A stretch of DNA of 64,000 bases from Physella acuta. Lineage: Eukaryota > Mollusca > Gastropoda > Physidae. The position numbers and the translations under genes were made by a program. This document shows, piece after piece, positions 35,411-52,560 of the stretch. Below the pieces are notes generated by a model that searched no databases, had not been told where the DNA came from, and was given only the letters and a program-made list of their open reading frames with translations. The stretch lies in contig NW_026732515.1 of assembly GCF_028476545.1 (NCBI RefSeq), positions 71,001-135,000 of the forward strand, given 5' to 3'. Each line of letters starts with the position of its first letter. Position 1 is the stretch's first letter.

Positions 35411-35931
35411 TGTTCATAAACCTAAATAATTTAATAGCATGGTGTTTAACCCTGAAATAGAAACCCTGAAGGACCTACACATTATCATCAGTTTAATCGT
35501 TGAACATATTGACAATTAAAATATTATTAATTAATTACAATTAAATATAATTTAACTCATAAAATGGTACAAATTAATTGAAACAATTAGAAAAATCAAT
35601 CATGACAGGACCCAAATGAATTAACATTAACAGAGTTCAGTAGTGAACACATCCATTTCTTTTAGAAATATTTTAAAAAAAAGAATGAATATTATTTGCA
35701 AATTTTATCTTTTAAGCAGTATATGTTTCCGATGTGTGTACTTATTACCAACAATTTTAATAATTAAAATAAAATAGTGTAACATTCCATTATCTTTAAT
35801 TTTATAAAAGAAAATAGATTAATTTTATAAGTTTACTTCTAGAATATGTATCGAATTTGTGTTATGTATTGGTTACATTATTTTTAGTGTATATGATTAT
35901 GTGTGGACATATATACATATATGTGTATAAG

Positions 35932-35994
35932 TGTGCATGGCACATACACAATTATCTGACGTTGATACAACGTACTATAATGAGATTACCCTCA
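35932..35994 (-). promoter_or_regulatory. Gene E 3' UTR element: GGGTAATCTC motif plus YRY-triloop hairpin
   Basis: On the - strand, TGAG-GGTAAT-CTCA (35994-35981) is followed by TGTGC-CAT-GCACA (35944-35932), with C-G closing pair and CAU loop, 137-200 nt after the stop codon. Order and spacing match genes A and B. Confidence 0.65.
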
Positions 35995-36130
35995 GAGAAA
36001 AGTTGACCATAAAATAGTGATACACTACTTATATTACAAGAGTACATATACACCATAGTATATGGTGTTCTTAACATGTTGAATTACATTACATATAACT
36101 GGTTATAAAAGGATAGTTGATAGTACAGTT

Positions 36131-39866
<3,736 letters not shown>

Positions 39867-40180
39867 CTGTTGAATTAGAAACGGAACTATTAATCACCGA
39901 ATTAATCACCGAATTAATCACCAAATTAATCACCAAATTCCATTAACTACAGAAAACTCAGCTAGAAAAAACATTAGTTTGCTATGATTTTTTTAAACAT
40001 TTTTAATAAGAAATGTAAGATATGGTCTAATACTTATGTTTAACGAAAGTATAATAAAATTGTAACACAAAAAATATTTTGAATTCCACTATCCTGTGAA
40101 AGCATACTTATATTACATAACTATTCCTATTGTGTAGAAATAGACGCAAACAAAGGGGCTTGACTTTTACTTTTAATAAT

Positions 40181-40196
40181 TCCCATTAAAAAAATG
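40181..40196 (-). CDS. Possible gene E exon 1
   Basis: ATGGGAATTATTAAAA|GTAAAA encodes MGIIK plus one base and would join exon 2 to give MGIIKTATVVLVILISGG, a sound signal peptide. The donor is not strong. A rival at 40535-40449 ([18 protein letters not shown]) is a better-looking signal sequence but has no phase-1 GT donor. Confidence 0.3.
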
Positions 40197-40667
40197 GCTA
40201 AGCTTTGCTATTGTTTACACTACTTAAGAAATATAAAAAAAACTATAACCTAATATAGAATACAAAATCTATATTTTTACTTTCTTTAATAACAAAACTA
40301 TGTATATTTGTGATACCACATATAAATACACCAACACTATTTCTAAGAATTAGTCCAGAACACAAATCCAAAAACTAGAAATAAAACGTAAACTTTTCAA
40401 AAAGAAGAACAACGTCGAACGAGCTATTATGTAATACGAGTAATACTATTAAAACTTAATGGAAGGCGAGCTAGGTAGAACAAGCAGGGCCCAAAGAACG
40501 GCAAGGAGCAGCGCATAGACCCTCAAGCCAAACATGGTCGAATACAAACGTCTTCGGTGCCTTGCGGTTTACGATCACGACCTAATAGATCCATTTGACC
40601 CAGTTCAATACATTTTTCATTCAGCGATTCCAGGTACAGCTGATTATATAGGCTATGTAGGCTATGT

Positions 40668-40933
<266 letters not shown>

Positions 40934-42489
40934 CCGGATATAAAAGCATAATTTACCGGTAAGATAGACTAATTTGTTGAACATGGTATACAAATTTGAT
41001 AGAAATAACTGAGGTAAAGAGTGATTTAATTTGATGCTGTTCCCAAACGTTCTGTTGATTGAAATTATCGATAAACTACTCGATATATATATGCTCCAGG
41101 CTACCTCATTTTAAAATCCAGAAATTGTCCAAAAAATTTCTTGAGGCGCGAGTATTCTTAAAATAGTCTTCAAAAATGGGAAATACCCCCGTACATGAAT
41201 ACAAAACCGGAAAAATATTCAACCGTTTGTTATTTGGGATGCGACTACCAGATCACATTGAACGTTTGGTAGTTACGGTAATTTCCGTAAAGTTGGGTGG
41301 TAGCGACCACGTGTGGTGGTTTCTGTTGTCTTTTACGACATCCCGTTCATTCACGTGGGGTTGACTGTAAAGATGGGACGGACGACAGGGGGAGATGACT
41401 TGTCGTTTTTTTTTCTTAAAGGGAAATAACTTTAAAATAGGAAAAGTGGGTTTTTAATTGGTTTCTAAAAATCTATTCTTTTTGTTAATTTATTTATATT
41501 TAAACAATCTTAAAGATAAAAAAAATTAGGGAGTGAAGTATATTTTAATATTATATTGCATCGAAAACAATACTATCATCAAAAAATATTTGCGTGATTG
41601 GTTATAATTATGTTTTCGTTAAAATTGAAAATCTATATTTATTGGATGTTTAAAAAAAATAGATTTTAACCCATCTCCCACCCCACCCTCTCCCACCACT
41701 ACCCACCCCACTACTACCCTCTTATTATTTGTAAATTTATATTTTGTTTGTTTGAAAGAAGTACCAGACATGGGTTGATACAATTGGTTTAGCCATACCC
41801 TAGTACGTGTCATGTACCGTGTTTTAAGTTTGACTCGGCCACACTCCTATACACAACAACAACACTAGGTCAAGTGGTTGTGAAACTAGAAATACTCTCA
41901 AACCGTTTACAACGTGTGGAGGACTCAAGCTTATCGACACCAGCGTTATATTTACTGTGTGCTGCGTGTCTACACCCGTCTTTCTTTAGCATGTGTTTGG
42001 GTTGTGTAAGTTTCAGTTCGGGACAGGTTAATTTATAGTGTAGATGGAGTAGAGTCCTTCTGTTTCTTACGTGATCGTCAAAACACCATGCTGTTTTTTT
42101 TTTGTTCTTGCCAATTCATGCTGGGAATCAATTAGAGCTGGATAAGGGTAGTAAGGCTACAAGTTGTTGAGAATTGACAAGCCTGATTTATATCTGAACC
42201 CACACCACTTGAGTCCATTCTTCTCATTGAGTAGATCTAATAATCCCTCAGCTCTATCTAGTACCTAGATTATATTGAGCCATACAACAATATAATTTAA
42301 AGTGTACCCTCTCAGCAAAAAAATGTACATTATGAAAATTTATTATTACAAGACAGATATTGGTACATAAAGTTACTAAGTTAAGGCATTGCGTTACCTT
42401 GCAAGGGCTGTTATTATTACACAACTATTTTTTCATTAGTTTTATGATATTTTCTCAGTCTGTCAAACCGCATCAAGTATCACTGGTAA

Positions 42490-43215
42490 CACCACATTTA
42501 ACTACCATTAGCTAAACCACATTTGGCCAAAATTAGTAAGACCACTTTTGACTTCCGATAGTAACACCACATTTTTTCATCATTAGCAGCAACACCCACA
42601 TTTAGACCACCATTAGCTATTCCACATTTGACCACTGATAACCACACCACATTTAACCACAGATAGCCACACCACATTGACCACTAATAGCCACACCACA
42701 TAGACCACTGATAGCCACACCACATTGACCACTAATAGCCACACCACATTGACCACTAATAGCCACACCACATTGACCACTAATAGCCACACCACATTTG
42801 ACCACTAATAGCCACACCATATTGACCAGTGGTAGCCACACCACATTGACCACTGGTAGCCACACCACATTTGACCACTAATAGCCACACCATATTGACC
42901 AGTGGTAGCCACACCACATTGACCACTGATAGCCACACCACATTGACCACAGATAGCCACACCACATTGACCACAGATAGCCACACCACATTTGACCACG
43001 GATAGCCACACCACATTTATCCACAGATAGCCACACCACATTGACCACTAATAGCCACACAACATCGACCACTGATAACCACACCACATTGACCACTGAT
43101 AGCCACACCACATTGACCACTGATAGCCACACCACATTTAACCACAGATAGCCACACCACATTTAACCACAGATAGCCACACCACATCTGACCACTGATA
43201 GCCACATCCACATTG
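42490..43215 (+). repeat. 24-bp minisatellite
   Basis: About 30 units of CACACCACATTGACCACTGA plus TAGC, with CTAA/CAGA/CGGA variants and occasional 25-bp units. Artefactual frames on the - strand read MWCGYLW-type repeats. Confidence 0.95.
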
Positions 43216-44804
43216 ACCACCACAATCTTTCCACCCACCGCAAGTCTAACCACACTTAACCACCTTAGGCGACACCAAATATACCCCCCCCCCCCCCACA
43301 TACACACACACGCACTAGAAAATGAAGACGGGCGGGGTTACATAACCAAGTCAGGAAGTGTAACACACACACACAAACACACACACAATGTACAGCGAGA
43401 CCTGTATGTCAACATTCCCACCTCGACTGGTGTAAATATAGCACGTCATTCAACTCGACCTTGACCCTAGTGTGCTGGCGTGGATATAGACACATCTAGC
43501 TACTCTTACGTCTGCTAAACGTCGATGGTTAACAGACACGGACCAAACATGTTGAGCTAGATCAGACCCAGTGGTCACATACTGGGGCGGGGATCTATTT
43601 AAGGTTGAGGCCCTCTTTACACCGACCCCAGGGTTATTCTGACAATATCATAACGAGACTAGAATCTATATGAATCCCGGCCACTTTTGGAAAATGGATC
43701 TTAAGCCCGAGATACTGTAAACATATTGAAAAGTGCTCAACACTAAATACTTTTTTTGGGTCTAGTTACTTGTTTTACCAAGAGCATATTAGGGAGGACG
43801 TAAAATATCAAAGCTATGATAATAGTTAATCAGTTGTGACTGATGCATTAGCAGCCGGAATGTCATGGGCCCAACTTGAAGGAATCGCTCAAAACTGAGT
43901 ACAATGGAGAGGTGTGGTTGCGACCTTATGCTCTACAAAGGGACCACAAGAACCATGATGATGATGATACAAGTTTTATGTCTAAATTCAAAGCTTTCAT
44001 ATTCATGTTTCCCAAAACTTTCTTAATGTTTATTCTCTTGTGTATTTGCTAAAATGACGATCGGCTACTGCAAGTCGGGCTGAAATTTAATTCGTTTTAC
44101 TTCGTGAAATAAAAGGGAGATACAAAAATTACCTCCGATTTTAGAATATAAAAACATGTGGGAATTGTGGGGAAGATATGTGAATCTATTTTATATTACG
44201 AAACATGACGCCTGTATTTTGACAAGGAGTTGACAACAATCAGTCTTGACAGAAAGCATAACATACCATTTTGGTCTATATTTGTCTTGTACATTTAGCA
44301 TTGTTAAAACTTTTAAAAAAACCTCCTAACAGAGTATTAAATAACGAAGCTATTTGCAAGTCTATTGTAAGGAGCTCTTTTGTGTGAAGCTATAAACGTC
44401 CTTGTATCTTGGTAAGACGATTATCTTCGTATACAACTAGGGGTATTGTTGGTGGTTTGCGGTCAGACGGAGTTAGCAGGATTACACATCGTGCGGGGGT
44501 GTGTAGGTGTCATTAGTTTGTCAACAAACAAGACGACAGGAACTGAAACAGGATCAACAGTTTCTTAATTGAAACCCGGGCGCAAGAAATGACCATTGGT
44601 TAATTTTTCGATTAATTTGTATTGGTTTAATTAATAATTGTTAATTGCTGATTGTTTTCTCGTGCAGGTTACATATTGAGTTCTTATAACTACCAATAGA
44701 TCTACATTCAGAGGCTTATATTTTCATTTTAAGCTTTAGCACAAGGGCTGATTTTTTAAAGACTACTGTTTGAATACATTTCAAAAACCAAACATCTGAA
44801 AGTG

Positions 44805-44807
<3 letters not shown>

Positions 44808-44894
<87 letters not shown>
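44808..44894. repeat. (AT)n microsatellite
   Basis: About 85 bp of AT. Confidence 0.95.
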
Positions 44895-44896
<2 letters not shown>

Positions 44897-45149
44897 TGCT
44901 ATATTTGGATATTCTCCATGCGCTATGCATTTAATTGCGTCCACCTATCCCTATGGTAAAACCAAACTGAAACTGTACCCTAATGACTAAACATAATTTG
45001 ATAGCTCTAATGACTATATTAACCATCAGTTTTATCATGACTGTACTGTTACGAAGTTCCCCGAAATCTCGCCTAGCCTAAGGAAATACAATCTGTCTAG
45101 TTCATATAACGTGGCGTCCGCTATGCTGCAAGGAAATTCACTTTTTACT

Positions 45150-46070
45150 TTTGAGTTCAACTTTTTACTTTCTCGTATATACGAAGTATAGAGAAAGTAT
45201 TGTAATCGTGCAAAAAAAAAAAATCCAGATTTTTACAAATCTCGACGTTTTACACCTCACTGATACGGAAAAACATAATTTTGCAATCTTGTCCGTATGT
45301 CTGTGTGTGTGTGTGTCTGTGTGTCTGTCCGTGTATAAACACGATTACTTGAGTACCGTTACAGCTAGGTTGATGAAATTTCATATATAAGTATTATATC
45401 AAAATCAGGGGTCGGTGTGGTCGAGTCGGTAAAGCTCATGGTTGCTAAACCGAAAAGTCTCGAGTTCGAACCCTCGGGCAGATGAGGCTCGTTAGCTGGG
45501 GACAGCCACTCTTCTAGGAGAGACAACTCCAAAATTAAATAACTGCTGCCTTGTAGTTTGTTCTTGGTTGGACAAAGGCTATGGAAGCAAATCCAAAAAG
45601 AAAAGCAGGCTGAAATCGGAGTCAATGGCCTCAATGGCGCATAACCAGTTGACACGTAACGCTTAATTGTGTTGGGGGCGTGGTCGAGTCGGCAAAAAGC
45701 TCATGGTTGATAAATTTGAACAAAGTCTCGAGTTCAAAACCCACTGGCAGATAAATCTCGATCCCCCTCAACACTAATAATTAAGAACGAAGAAGAAGAA
45801 GAAGAAAATCGTAGATCCGTATCAACTTTTGAGCGATTTCCAACAACCGGAAGTGGTACTTTTTCTACTTTGAATTTTTTAAAAGCCTATAACTTGAGTA
45901 CTATTTCAGATAGATAAATGATATTTCACATGTAAGTAAAAGATCTAATTCTCTACCTTCTGTAAAATTTTGAGTAATTTACGTTGACTGGAAGTAGTAC
46001 TTTACGCTACTTCCGATTTCTCAAAAAACTAATGTAAATTTTAAAAGTACTAATAATATTGCGCACTATT
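45150..46070 (+). repeat. Unclassified interspersed repeat split by a SINE
   Basis: Starts CTCGTATATACGAAGTATAG, with GTCCGTATGTCTGTGTGTGT and GGTTGATGAAATTTCATATA. It resumes after the SINE with ATCAACTTTTGAGCGATTTC and a second partial repeat (AACTTGAGTACTATTTCAGA). Family not identified. Confidence 0.5.
45408..45810 (+). repeat. Family-2 SINE, dimeric, with (GAA)n tail
   Basis: Two tRNA-like heads: GGTCGGTGTGGTCGAGTCGG with GAGTTCGAACCC, and GGGGGCGTGGTCGAGTCGGC with GAGTTCAAAACC. One 39-bp unit lies in the first half. It ends in GAAGAAGAAGAAG. Confidence 0.75.
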
Positions 46071-46441
46071 ATGCGTTTTTCATTTAGCGTTCACTTGGTG
46101 TGCAATTAATTTGTCTACGAGATTTTATTCTATTTTTAACACGTTTTTCTTAACTCAGCTTCGCGTTTGTTTGTTTGGTTGTTTGGATGTTTGTTGTTAA
46201 AATTGACATCGAAAATTAGCCCACTTCTGATTGCTCTAGAGACCTGAAATTTGGCATGCATGCTACTTTCGCCTAACAATTTCAGATGCAATCATAAAAA
46301 CTAGCAATTAGTGACCGTAATTAGCTTAATTTAATTACGCCCCAAGGACCATAAAATTGAGGACATGATTTCTAAAGATACCGACAAGACTGGAGGCCTA
46401 TTGACACAGTTACTTCGGCCCCAATCGATGTGAGCGCGCTG

Positions 46442-46513
46442 GCCGTGATCGTATAGTGGTTAGTACTTCGCGTTGTGGCCGCGACAACCCAGGTTCGAAT
46501 CCTGGTCGCTCAA
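46442..46513 (+). tRNA. tRNA-His(GTG)-like sequence, probably SINE head or pseudogene
   Basis: GCCGTGATCGTATAGTGGTT, anticodon loop TTGTGGC on a paired TCGCG/CGCGA stem, and T arm CCAGG-TTCGAAT-CCTGG are all intact. The acceptor 3' strand TCGCTCA pairs at only four of seven positions with GCCGTGA. The sequence after it (TCAAGATTTTT..TAGTCCGTGT) recurs at 46857, so a tRNA-His-derived SINE is likely. Confidence 0.5.
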
Positions 46514-47004
46514 GATTTTTAGTCCGTGTATTTATAAACACTTTTTTAAAAACCACGTTTTTCATGTGTAGCAACGGACTAAAAAGGAGAAAATAAAATA
46601 CTTTAAAAAAACTTTTTAAAAAACCACGTTTTTTATGTGTAGCAACGGACTAAAAAGGAGAACGGACACGGTAACACATTGTTAACGGTGACACGGTTGG
46701 TACGCTGGGCATGCTAAAATACACATAAACACGTTTTTCCTTAACTCAGCTTCGCGTTTATTTGTTTGTTTATGGGAGATTTGATCACGTGATTCGTGAG
46801 TAGATCTCCACGCCAGCAACGTAAATTACACCCTTTCTCTGTTTAAAGCGTATCGGTCGCTCAAGATTTTTTTAGTCCGTGTATTTAAAAACACTTAGTC
46901 AAGTCATACTTAATCAAGTGATTAGATAAAGTAGAAAATAAACTATATAAAAAACTTTTTAAAAACCACGTTTTTCATGTGTAGCAACGGACTAAAAAGG
47001 AGAA

Positions 47005-47302
47005 AATAAAATAGTTAAAAAAACTTTTTAAAAAAAACACGTTTTTCTTGTGGACTAAAAAGTAAAAAATAAATTTTTCTTGTGTGCTTCCTCGAGCTGT
47101 GCAGGTTCTTGTGATGACTGACAAAAAACGTGGGTCGGGCAGATGGGTCGGGAAATTTGATGGTGAACGTACCCACGTTTTTTGTCAGTCATCACAAGAA
47201 CCTGCACAGCTCGAGGAAGCACACAAGAAAAATTTATTTTTTACTTTTTAGTCCACAAGAAAAACGTGTTTTTTTTTAAAAGTTTTTTTTAACTATTTTA
47301 TT
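47005..47302. repeat. Near-perfect inverted repeat
   Basis: Arms of about 131 bp (47005-47135 and 47171-47302) with a 35-bp spacer. Left arm includes CTCGAGCTGTGCAGGTTCTT and the right arm its reverse complement. Only T-run lengths differ. It would form a long hairpin. Confidence 0.9.
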
Positions 47303-47478
47303 AAAACTTTAAGTATTTAAAATGGATTAAAAATCATTTCTATAGCCCGAGTTCCCATCCCCTGTTATTTTATATAAGAATATTCGAGAAAGTTTAGGGG
47401 AGATCACTCCCGGTTTATTTAGAAAATTACCACTACAAGTTAAAACAAAGGTGTAAAGGAGTGGAGCGGGTCCAAGTG

Positions 47479-47955
47479 GGACGGCGTGGCCTAGCGATAG
47501 AATAAGTAAAAAGTTCCCTTTCAAACCTGACGGTCTATGGGGCAAGTGAAGTAGAGTTCACTTGTTTCTGTGACCTCGGCATATGAAGAGATAGTGTGGT
47601 CAGCACTATGCCTTTACTTTCCCTAACGTGAGTTAGGTACCCATCAGAGTTGGGTGGATTCAGGGACTACTGACTTGAACCCGGATTTGAACTCGAGACT
47701 TATGGGTAAGCAGTCCAGCTCTCTACAGCTAGACCACTCTGTCCCCTAGCGATAGAGTATCGAGTTCGAATCTGGGTTCAAGGCAGTAGAATGTCCCTGA
47801 GTCCACCCAGCTCAGATGTGTACCTAACTCACGTTAAGGAAAAAAAACAAAGGCGGCTACGCATAGTGCTGACTACACTATCCCTATACAAATACCAAGG
47901 TCTCTGAAACAAATGAACTCTACTTCATCTGCCCCATGTGTCTTGGGCGCGAACG
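47479..47955 (+). repeat. Family-1 SINE split by a reverse family-1 SINE
   Basis: The outer copy starts GGGACGGCGTGGCCTAGCGA and resumes at 47757 to CATCTGCCCCATGTGTCTTG. The inner reverse copy spans about 47502-47745. CTAGCGATAGA at 47491-47501 and 47746-47756 is the target duplication. Confidence 0.8.
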
Positions 47956-48562
47956 GGGAAAAAGAAGAAAAAAAACCCAATTGCTAAATCATACAGTTAG
48001 TTTAAATACGCGCAAGATTTTAGTGCCTAATATATCCGTAAAAAAAATAGTTACAATTTTGCAAATACCTTGACCTATAAAACCCAAAACTCATACACCA
48101 CAGTCTAACAACATAAGAAACCACCTTAGTTATGTTATAAAATATGCGCACGACCCCATTCACTGAGAATTTTTACAAATCTGAAGCTCATTTTATTGAT
48201 ATTATAACGTTTTAATTAAACTCGTTGAAACCACACAAAAAACTAAACTTTGGTCTGATATTCAAAGAACTTGAACTCGCCTGTTCACACGTTCTAACGT
48301 CAAAAACATGACCCAATGCCTAAAGCGAGAGGTGACGCCCGTGACTCAATGCCTAATGGAGCAGGTGACACCATTGACTCAATGCCTAATGGTGACACCC
48401 GGCAAGCAGATAAAGGAATTACCGTCAGGTCTAATCAAGCGAACAGAACGTTTTGGCGCCGTTTTGTTGGATTTTACTCCTGGTGTGGGGTTACTAGGGT
48501 GTGTTACGGGGCGAGGGGGTGCAAAAGTTTTAGTATCAACATAAATGTATTTCGTTTGACTA

Positions 48563-48662
<100 letters not shown>

Positions 48663-48679
48663 GTGTATATTTATATATA

Positions 48680-48951
48680 CAGTGGCGTAGCGAGGTCGGG
48701 TGTCACCCGGTGCGGCACTTAATGGTGTCACCTCCCCCCCAGTGGCGTAGCGATTCTTCCCAGGGACAAACTTTTCGAATTGCACCCCCCCCTCGGACTT
48801 TCAATTTGCGTCCCCCCTTGAACTTTCGATTTGCACCCCCCCCCCTTAAAGTTTTATCTATATATTTTACTATTTTTTGCCTTGGTGTCACCCCCCTAAA
48901 TGGTGTCACCCGGTGCGGTCCGCACCCCCCGCCCCCCTCGCTACGCCTCTG
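48680..48951. mobile_element. hAT-like non-autonomous element inside an AT array
   Basis: Ends CAGTGGCGTAGCGAGG and, reversed, CAGAGGCGTAGCGAGG. A second left end CAGTGGCGTAGCGATT at 48740 suggests one copy inserted in another. Contains GGTGTCACC and TTCGATTTGCACCCCC. Target duplication cannot be judged because both flanks are AT. Confidence 0.7.
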
Positions 48952-48952
48952 T

Positions 48953-49130
<178 letters not shown>

Positions 49131-49622
49131 TTAGATATTAAAAACGAAACGAAATAATTTATTTCTAAAAAACAAGCTAAATGATTTTTTTTCTAAGAAA
49201 GTATGTATGTAGTGGCGATGACATCACCTAGTAATTAACCTTGTACATCGGGCTTACAAATTTACTACATGTTATTGCGACACAATTTACGTCGCATTTT
49301 GGTTATCGGGCTTTCGTTTCACGAAAACGAACGCCAATTGTTTTTAAAACTTTTTTTATGGGCCTCAATGTCAACAAGGAAATTTTGAACCCGTATCTCT
49401 CCCAACTTTAAATGGCACCTAAGTTGGGTCCAGACCATAAATAACCGACTAGACATCACGCTGTCCACACTAATCCTTCATATGCGTATGTTTAATATAA
49501 TGTATGTATGTGAATGTGTATAGCCTACTCGAAGAGTAAGGAAATGGTATCAATGTAGTGTTTAAACTGTAATCATAACCCACTAGGCTAAAGAAAAAAA
49601 ATAATTTAAAATGTGTGCCTTA

Positions 49623-49656
<34 letters not shown>

Positions 49657-50483
49657 ACGCCTTACTACGTTCTTTCAGCAATGCGGAAGTGCTAGGTAAC
49701 TATGTGCCAATGTCAGTCTGGTGTTGGGTCAAGGTCGGCAGGTAAAGTATGGAGCAGCGACCCGAGTGTTTGACAAGTGATCATTATGTATTGATTCCTG
49801 TGACGTCGTAAACGTAAGGGCGAGGCGTGAAAAAAAAGTCTTTTTTAAAAAAAGATTAACAGTGTGTTTATTTGGGTTTGGTTTCTCACGGGTGATAGGG
49901 GGGGGGGGGGTATGTCACTCCAATACTTGATGACAGGGGCGTCCACGCCACTCGGAGTGTAGGTCAAGGGGGTGTTCTGACTGATAGGCTTTAGTCATAT
50001 CCACACACCCCCCTCCCCCCCCCCCACACACACACACTCCATGAGCGTTCCCCACAATATACCTCAATATAGGTATCGACGTACTAATGCAGATTTTCTT
50101 TCAGACATCTCTTCTTGGGGGTGGGGGGGAGGGCTCTTTGCCCACTTTCCGAAGAACGTCTACCCCCCCCCCAGGACGATATAATTTTATCAGTGTCCGT
50201 CCCTCACCCCACAAACCCCGAAGAATTTAGTCAGTCCGCCGCCCCCTCCCCCCCCCCCCAGCCCCCGAAAATATCAATTCCCCCCACCCCTCCTGGAGAA
50301 AAAAGTCTGAAAGAAATACTGCCCTTATGGTAAGCCTACATTGTCGCAGAGGTACGTTCATTACAGGCTTACACGAAAGTCTCGCGTACTGCACAGTTTA
50401 ATTAAAAGATCTAAATGACATAGTACTAGTAGTGTAGTGTACGCATTGTTTGCAGTTGTGACAAGTATGTGTAGGAGCTCTGT

Positions 50484-50756
50484 GTCAAGTTTGTTCCAAG
50501 TGTGTATCAAAGTTTGTGGCAAGTCTTTGGCAAGTCTTTGTCAAGTTTGTGTCCATTTTGTATCATGTTTGTTTTAAGTCTTTGTCAAGCTTGTCTCAAG
50601 TCTCTGTCAAGTTTATGCCAAGCTTTTGTCAAGTATTTGTCAAGTCTTTGTCAAGGTTGTGTCAAGTTTGTGTCAAGTTTGTCTCAAATTTTCGTCAAGT
50701 TTGTCTCAAATCTCTGTCAAGTTTGTGTCAAGGCAGTGTCGAGTCTGTGTCAAATG
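50484..50756 (+). repeat. 11-bp tandem repeat
   Basis: About 24 units of TGTCAAGTTTG with CTT/CTC variants. Coils open in every frame; not coding. Confidence 0.9.
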
Positions 50757-50942
50757 TGACGCGTATGGATGTCACTCATCAGTAATTCCCATTCACATAC
50801 CTGCAATATCGATAGCACAACCCTATCTCCAACCTAAACCCTTACCCAAGCCAAAAACCTTATCCCTTATCTAGAGCAACACCTGTTCGTGTATTTGTGT
50901 GTATGTCGAATTGGTCGGTACCGTTCCTTAAACACAGCCTGG

Positions 50943-51079
50943 GTAAAAGCAGGTTAGTTTACCAGCGATGTAAAAGCAGGTTAGTTTACCAGCGATGTAA
51001 AAGCAGGTTAGTTTACCAGCGATGTAAAAGCAGGTTAGTTTACCAGCGATGTAAAAGCAGGTTAGTTTACCAGCGATGT
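50943..51079 (+). repeat. 27-bp minisatellite
   Basis: Five units of AAAAGCAGGTTAGTTTACCA plus GCGATGT, nearly identical, so recent. Confidence 0.95.
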
Positions 51080-52061
51080 CAACTACGACCCTGTCATTGA
51101 CCTACTTCTGCTTCTAAGAACGGTCATGTGACGTTCACTACGGTTGTGACTTAACAGTCTAGTGGTAGGAAACTAGGGCGTTGTAGAGGTCTGAATGGCG
51201 TTATACAGTTTTTTAAATATTGTTAATATTGACTCTGTTATTACGTATGAGAGGTGGAGAAATGTACGCCTTGAAAATGTAACGTAGAATGTCTTTTGAA
51301 TTTAGCACAAATGTGGAATAATAAGGAAAAATAAAACTAGTTAACTTTTATAAAATATATGTTGTAAGGGTACAGATGGTGAAACTCAAATACTTTATTT
51401 TATAAGACTTGGGGGAGATAAATTCTGATAAACATGGTTGCACATAACATACGACAGTATGTGGAGTTATATGTAAAGCTGACATAGATCTTAGTCTCGC
51501 TGAAAGGAAAGAATGATATAGTGTCTGGATGATGTAAAAAATTAACGTGGTGTTATGAGATGGGATATGCATGCGGCGTTTTTAGACAATGCGCTTGGGC
51601 AGCCAACCGTAGAATGTCATTGTGACCTGAATGGGTAACAGGTATTTATTTTCCAAGTATAAGAATATGTTGTGACGAGGGGAAGTGTAAGGAAGGGGTG
51701 TGTGTGTGGGGTGGGGGTGGGGGGTAAACAGGTAGACCGTGGCTGGTGCCATGTTAAACGCTAAACTCTCGGCAGATGACATTGATACCAGATGGATCAG
51801 GTAGCTCAGGTAATTAAAGTTTGACAAAAATTAATGCTGCGAATCAGCCGGCGTGACGATGTTTACATTGTGATTTATCAAGTGACATGTTCAGAATGAC
51901 AGAAACATTTCTATTTTAAACACCTTCACGATCGGGCGCACTTGGGTTTTTTTTTAACTGAATGTATCAACAGTTTCATAACAAGTCAGGTCTAGAGGTG
52001 TAGCTGAACCCTTTGCTCTTCATTGGCTTTAATGGATTAAGTCAACAGTAAGTCAACAAAA

Positions 52062-52195
52062 CAAGTAGTCGGCTTCTTATGACTTTGTCTATTCCTTATA
52101 ACTTTGTCGGCTTCTTATTACTTTGTCGGCTTCTTATTACTTTGTGGGCTTCTTATTACTTTGTCGGCTTATTATCTGCTTCTTATTATACAGAG
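52062..52195 (+). repeat. 19-bp tandem repeat
   Basis: Units of CGGCTTCTTATTACTTTGT, about five copies. Confidence 0.85.
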
Positions 52196-52340
52196 AAGGA
52201 AGTAAACACTGTTGTCGACTAAAACGGAAAAGGGGGGGGGGGGGGACGAGAAGTGATTTTTCTTTTACCTTTGACTAACAATAAAATTCAATGGAAAGTT
52301 AACCCACCCTGGGTTTATGCCAACCCTAACGGTTATTATT

Positions 52341-52560
52341 TGACCCCATATAAATTGACCCCATGTAAATTGACCCCATGTAAATTGACCCCATGTAAAT
52401 TGACCCCATGTAAATTGACCCCATGTAAACTGTTCCCATATAAATTGACCCCATGTAAACTGTTCCCATATAAATTGACCCCATGTAAACTGTTCCCATA
52501 TAAATTGACCCCATGTAAATTGACCCCATATAAATTGACCCCCATGTGAATTGACCCCGT
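52341..52560 (+). repeat. 15-bp minisatellite
   Basis: About 14 units of AAATTGACCCCATGT, some with AACTGTTCCCATAT in alternation (30-bp higher-order). Pentapeptide-like frames on both strands are artefacts. Confidence 0.95.

Larger units (their letters stand above)
33770..35900. other. Intergenic between D and E (convergent)
   Basis: Minisatellite, poly-G-rich decayed TIR element and AT-rich DNA. No exon supported. D (+) and E (-) converge here. Confidence 0.6.

Noticed and set aside
42613-43307. Overlapping MWCGYLW-type - strand frames
   Set aside because: Translations of the 24-25-bp minisatellite; different units favour different frames.
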